64,000 nt of DNA from Candidatus Gaiellasilicea maunaloa. GTDB taxonomy: Bacteria; Actinomycetota; Thermoleophilia; Gaiellales; Gaiellaceae. Shown piece by piece: positions 61,645 to 64,000 of the stretch. Within the stretch, counting starts at the first letter, position 1. Each line of letters starts with the position of its first letter. The DNA is taken from positions 1 through 64,000 of the forward strand of contig JANDLU010000004.1 of NCBI GenBank assembly GCA_024330215.1, read 5' to 3'. The notes beneath the pieces were generated by a model, which worked only from the letters and a program-made list of their open reading frames with translations, was not told the DNA's origin and did no database searches. Both the position numbers and the translations under genes were made by a program.

Positions 61645-62616
61645 CTACGTGAGCCGGATCCGCGGGTCGACCCAAGCGTAGACGAGGTCGACGATCAGCG
61701 TGAAGAGGATGATCGCCACGGCCCCGAAGATCACGACGCCCTGCAGCACAGGCAGGTCGAACTGGCCGATCGAGCGGATGGCGGTGCCGCCGAGACCGTT
61801 GAGCCCGAAGACCGTCTCGATGAAGATCGCGCCGCCGAGCAGCAGGCCGATGTCCATGCCGAGGATCGTGATCACGGGCAGCAACGCGTTGCGCAGGATG
61901 TGATCCTTCATCACCTTCCGCTCCGGTGCGCCCTTGGCGCGTGCGGTGCGGACGTAGTCCTGCGTCATCGTGTCCATCACCTCCGCGCGCACGAAACGCA
62001 CGTAGATCCCGGCCTGGACGATCGCGAGCGCGAGCCACGGCAGCACCATGTGGTAGGCCCAGTCGCCGAACCCGCCGCAGTTCGCCGCCTGCGGCACGCT
62101 GACCACCTCGCAGTAGCCGGCAATGGGCGTCCAGCCGAGCTTGAATCCGAAGATGTAGGACAGCACGAGCGCGACCCAGAAGGAGGGCAGCGAGATGCCC
62201 AGCAAGACGTAGGTCATGGCCACTCGGTCGAGAACCGAACGTGGTCGCAAGGCGGAGAGGATCCCGATCGGGACGGAGATGACGAGGACGAGGATCATCG
62301 CGCCGAAGACGAGCGACGCCGTGATCGGCGCGGCCCGGAAGATCTCGTCGTTCACCGAAGAGCGGTCGACGAACGACTCGCCGAGCGATCCATCGAAGAC
62401 GAGTCGTTTGAGGAAACCCCAGTACTGCTCGTAGATCGGATCGTTGAGCCCCAGTCGCTCCTCCACGAGGGCGACCCGCTCCGGTGTCGCCGCTTGTCCG
62501 GCCGCGAGCCGCGCCGGATTCGCCGGCACGAGGAAGAAGATCACGTAGGTCACAATGGTCACCGCCAGGAAGAGGACGACCGCCCAGAGGAGACGCCTGA
62601 CGAGATACTGGACCAT
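61645..62616 (-). CDS. peptide ABC transporter permease (DppB/OppB type)
   Basis: A 323-residue permease. N-terminal helix (WAVVLFLAVTIVTYVIFFLV) and the family segment NPARLAAGQAATPERVALVE. EAA loop: QDYVRTARAKGAPERKVMKD. The C-terminal DLVYAWVDPRIRLT is complete. A 54-residue insert with GYCEVVSVPQAANCGGFGDW between helices carries two Cys. No second (DppC-type) permease gene follows. Confidence 0.92.
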   Translation of the reverse strand: MVQYLVRRLLWAVVLFLAVTIVTYVIFFLVPANPARLAAGQAATPERVALVEERLGLNDPIYEQYWGFLKRLVFDGSLGESFVDRSSVNDEIFRAAPITASLVFGAMILVLVISVPIGILSALRPRSVLDRVAMTYVLLGISLPSFWVALVLSYIFGFKLGWTPIAGYCEVVSVPQAANCGGFGDWAYHMVLPWLALAIVQAGIYVRFVRAEVMDTMTQDYVRTARAKGAPERKVMKDHILRNALLPVITILGMDIGLLLGGAIFIETVFGLNGLGGTAIRSIGQFDLPVLQGVVIFGAVAIILFTLIVDLVYAWVDPRIRLT

Positions 62617-62694
62617 TGGTGGGAGCTTACTCCTCCAGGTAGTTCAGCGAGGGGCGCCGGAACGGCGCCCCTCGCTGATTGACGGACGAGTGGA

Positions 62695-64000
62695 TCAGGT
62701 CTTGCAGATGTTCACGATCACGGTGCCAACCTGCCCGTTCGCAACGTAACAGCCCACCTCGGGGCCGAAGAGGCGACGGGACGTGCCCGAGATATACGGC
62801 GCGGTCGGAGCGGCGTTCGCCATCACGTCGCGATCGAGCGCGGCATAGAGGTTCAGACGCTCGGCGCCCGACGCGGAGTAGGCCGCATCGAGCTTCTGCG
62901 TCCAGTTCTGCACTCCGGCACCCGAGAAGTACGACGTGTTGACGTTGTTCTCGGCCTGGAGCCGGCGACCGTCGAGCAGCACGTTGATGAAGTTCGCCGG
63001 ATCCGGATAATCCGCGTGCCAACCCTCGTGCGTGATGTCGAAGGCCTCGCCACGGGTGGCTGCCTTCGTGTTCTGGACGACGCGGTCGAACAGCTTGATC
63101 TCGACGTCCAGGCCGATCTGCTTGAGGTTGAACTGCACGGACTGTGCCACGGGCGGGCCCTGGGCGCGGTTGAAGGCGTAGAAGACCGCCTTGCCGCCTC
63201 GGAGGGCGCCCGGCGTAGCGAGGCTCTTGGCCTTGGCGTAGTTCGGGCCCTTGAGCGAGTAGATGTCGTGCTCCTTGAAGCCGCCCATCCCGTACGGGAT
63301 GAACTGGTCGGTGCGCTTACCGGCCAGGAAGCCGTGCTGGGCCGTCATGAACCGACGGTCGAGCGCGTGCAGGACGGCCTTGCGCAGCGGCGCGTTGTTC
63401 TTGAAGAGCGGCTGCTCGTTGTTCAGGTCGACACGCCAGACGAGCAGGTCCTGGTCGACCTGGAAGCGGCCCTTGTTGACGCCGTACTTGTCGGCGAGCT
63501 CCTTCGCCTGAGTGGTCGGGAAGCCGCAGAGGTCGGCCTCGTTCCGCTCGCACTGGAGCCGGTGGGTCGCCAGGTCGCCGCCGATGCCGCTGTAGGTGAT
63601 GCGGTCGACGTTGTTGGCGAAGCCGAGCGACTTGAACGGCTCGACGTTGTTCTTCCAGTTCGGGTTGCGAACTGCCAGGGCGGACGTCTTCTTGTTCCAC
63701 TCCTGGACGTAGTACGGGCCTGCGGAGGCGATCGGGCCCTTGTCGACCTCGGCGTCGAGCGGGAAGCTCGTCGGCACGGCCGAGAAGAACGGCATCGTGA
63801 TCCGCGCGAGGAAGTCCGGGGCGACCCGCTTCAGGGTGATCTGGAGCCCCAGGGCGCCTTGCGTCCGGACGCTAGCCAGGTCGTCGAGGAACGACGATGC
63901 AGGCGACTGCAGCTTCGCGTTCACTGCCCGGTCGAACGCCCGCTTGAAGTTCGCGGCGGTGACGTTCTGCCCGTTCGAGAACTTGAAGCCCCTCTTGATC
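62695..64000 (-). CDS. peptide ABC transporter substrate-binding protein (SBP family 5), 5' end cut off
   Basis: The last 434 residues of an SBP family 5 protein; the frame stays open to the window edge. It includes FKFSNGQNVTAANFKRAFDR, the family-typical TSFPLDAEVD-GPIASAGPYY, APLRKAVLHALDRRFM and WHADYPDPANFINVLLDG. Two Cys near the C-terminus (GCYVANG and NICKT) could pair. It leads the second peptide transporter cluster. Confidence 0.92.
   Translation of the reverse strand, partial: IKRGFKFSNGQNVTAANFKRAFDRAVNAKLQSPASSFLDDLASVRTQGALGLQITLKRVAPDFLARITMPFFSAVPTSFPLDAEVDKGPIASAGPYYVQEWNKKTSALAVRNPNWKNNVEPFKSLGFANNVDRITYSGIGGDLATHRLQCERNEADLCGFPTTQAKELADKYGVNKGRFQVDQDLLVWRVDLNNEQPLFKNNAPLRKAVLHALDRRFMTAQHGFLAGKRTDQFIPYGMGGFKEHDIYSLKGPNYAKAKSLATPGALRGGKAVFYAFNRAQGPPVAQSVQFNLKQIGLDVEIKLFDRVVQNTKAATRGEAFDITHEGWHADYPDPANFINVLLDGRRLQAENNVNTSYFSGAGVQNWTQKLDAAYSASGAERLNLYAALDRDVMANAAPTAPYISGTSRRLFGPEVGCYVANGQVGTVIVNICKT

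Overview
This is a very GC-rich stretch of a bacterial chromosome, with many GTG starts and genes packed with ATGA/GTGA overlaps. The gene content suggests an actinobacterium, probably class Thermoleophilia (Gaiellales/Solirubrobacterales-like): a WhiG/FliA-type sigma factor, SigB/SigF-type sigma factor, EF-G-like FusA2, MoxR/DUF58/VWA operon, MeaB, and dispersed leucine catabolism genes. The assignment is an inference from gene families, not a database result. The window ends inside a tRNA-Gly (left) and inside an ABC-transporter binding protein (right).

Layout. 1-7 kb: tRNA-Gly, RNase HI-like protein, cupin, aldehyde dehydrogenase, small conserved proteins, EF-G-like GTPase, WhiG-like sigma factor. 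7-11.5 kb: tRNA-Trp, a thermonuclease broken by a one-base deletion, an unusual sigma-like/LuxR fusion, a decayed HD-GYP gene and two alpha/beta hydrolases. 11.5-13.3 kb: acyl-CoA carboxylase beta subunit and a small partner. 13.3-21.3 kb: the most unusual region. It holds a secreted Ig-like/FnIII protein, a proline-rich anchored protein, an 11-repeat Gln/Asn/Ser-rich secreted protein and a membrane-anchored partner carrying the same repeat core. Next to them, divergently transcribed, are a SigB/SigF-type sigma factor and a ribbon-helix-helix protein with a C-terminal membrane helix. 21.3-33.6 kb: FAD amine oxidase with a DHDPS-like lyase, enoyl-CoA hydratase, SpoIID protein, biotin-dependent carboxylase alpha subunit, a DUF1800-DUF1501-cupredoxin operon, SCP2 protein, a broken nuclease-like gene, acyl-CoA dehydrogenase. 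33.6-39.4 kb: a complete oligopeptide ABC transporter. 39.5-49.7 kb: MBL/rhodanese protein, threonine ammonia-lyase, MeaB, MFS exporter, MetH, a VapBC-type toxin-antitoxin pair. 49.7-52.3 kb: ferredoxin reductase-like protein with ATP synthase epsilon and beta. 52.5-58.5 kb: MoxR/DUF58/VWA operon. 58.5-64 kb: orphan zinc-finger anti-sigma-like protein, and a second peptide ABC transporter with no second permease gene in its usual place.

How the genes work together. MccB-like, MccA-like, methylglutaconyl-CoA hydratase-like and acyl-CoA dehydrogenase genes would make up much of a leucine/branched acyl-CoA pathway, although they are scattered over 22 kb. Two Opp/Dpp transporters point to peptide scavenging. 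MetH and MeaB point to B12-dependent metabolism. The 13-21 kb block reads as a dedicated cell-surface system with its own regulators and is the best candidate for an undescribed system here.

Sequence-level oddities. A 23-bp palindrome occurs four times, two of them inside metH and one forming the end of a small ORF. Short tandem duplications (15-19 bp) occur at three places, one of which breaks a gene. Several genes carry frameshifts while their essential neighbours are intact.
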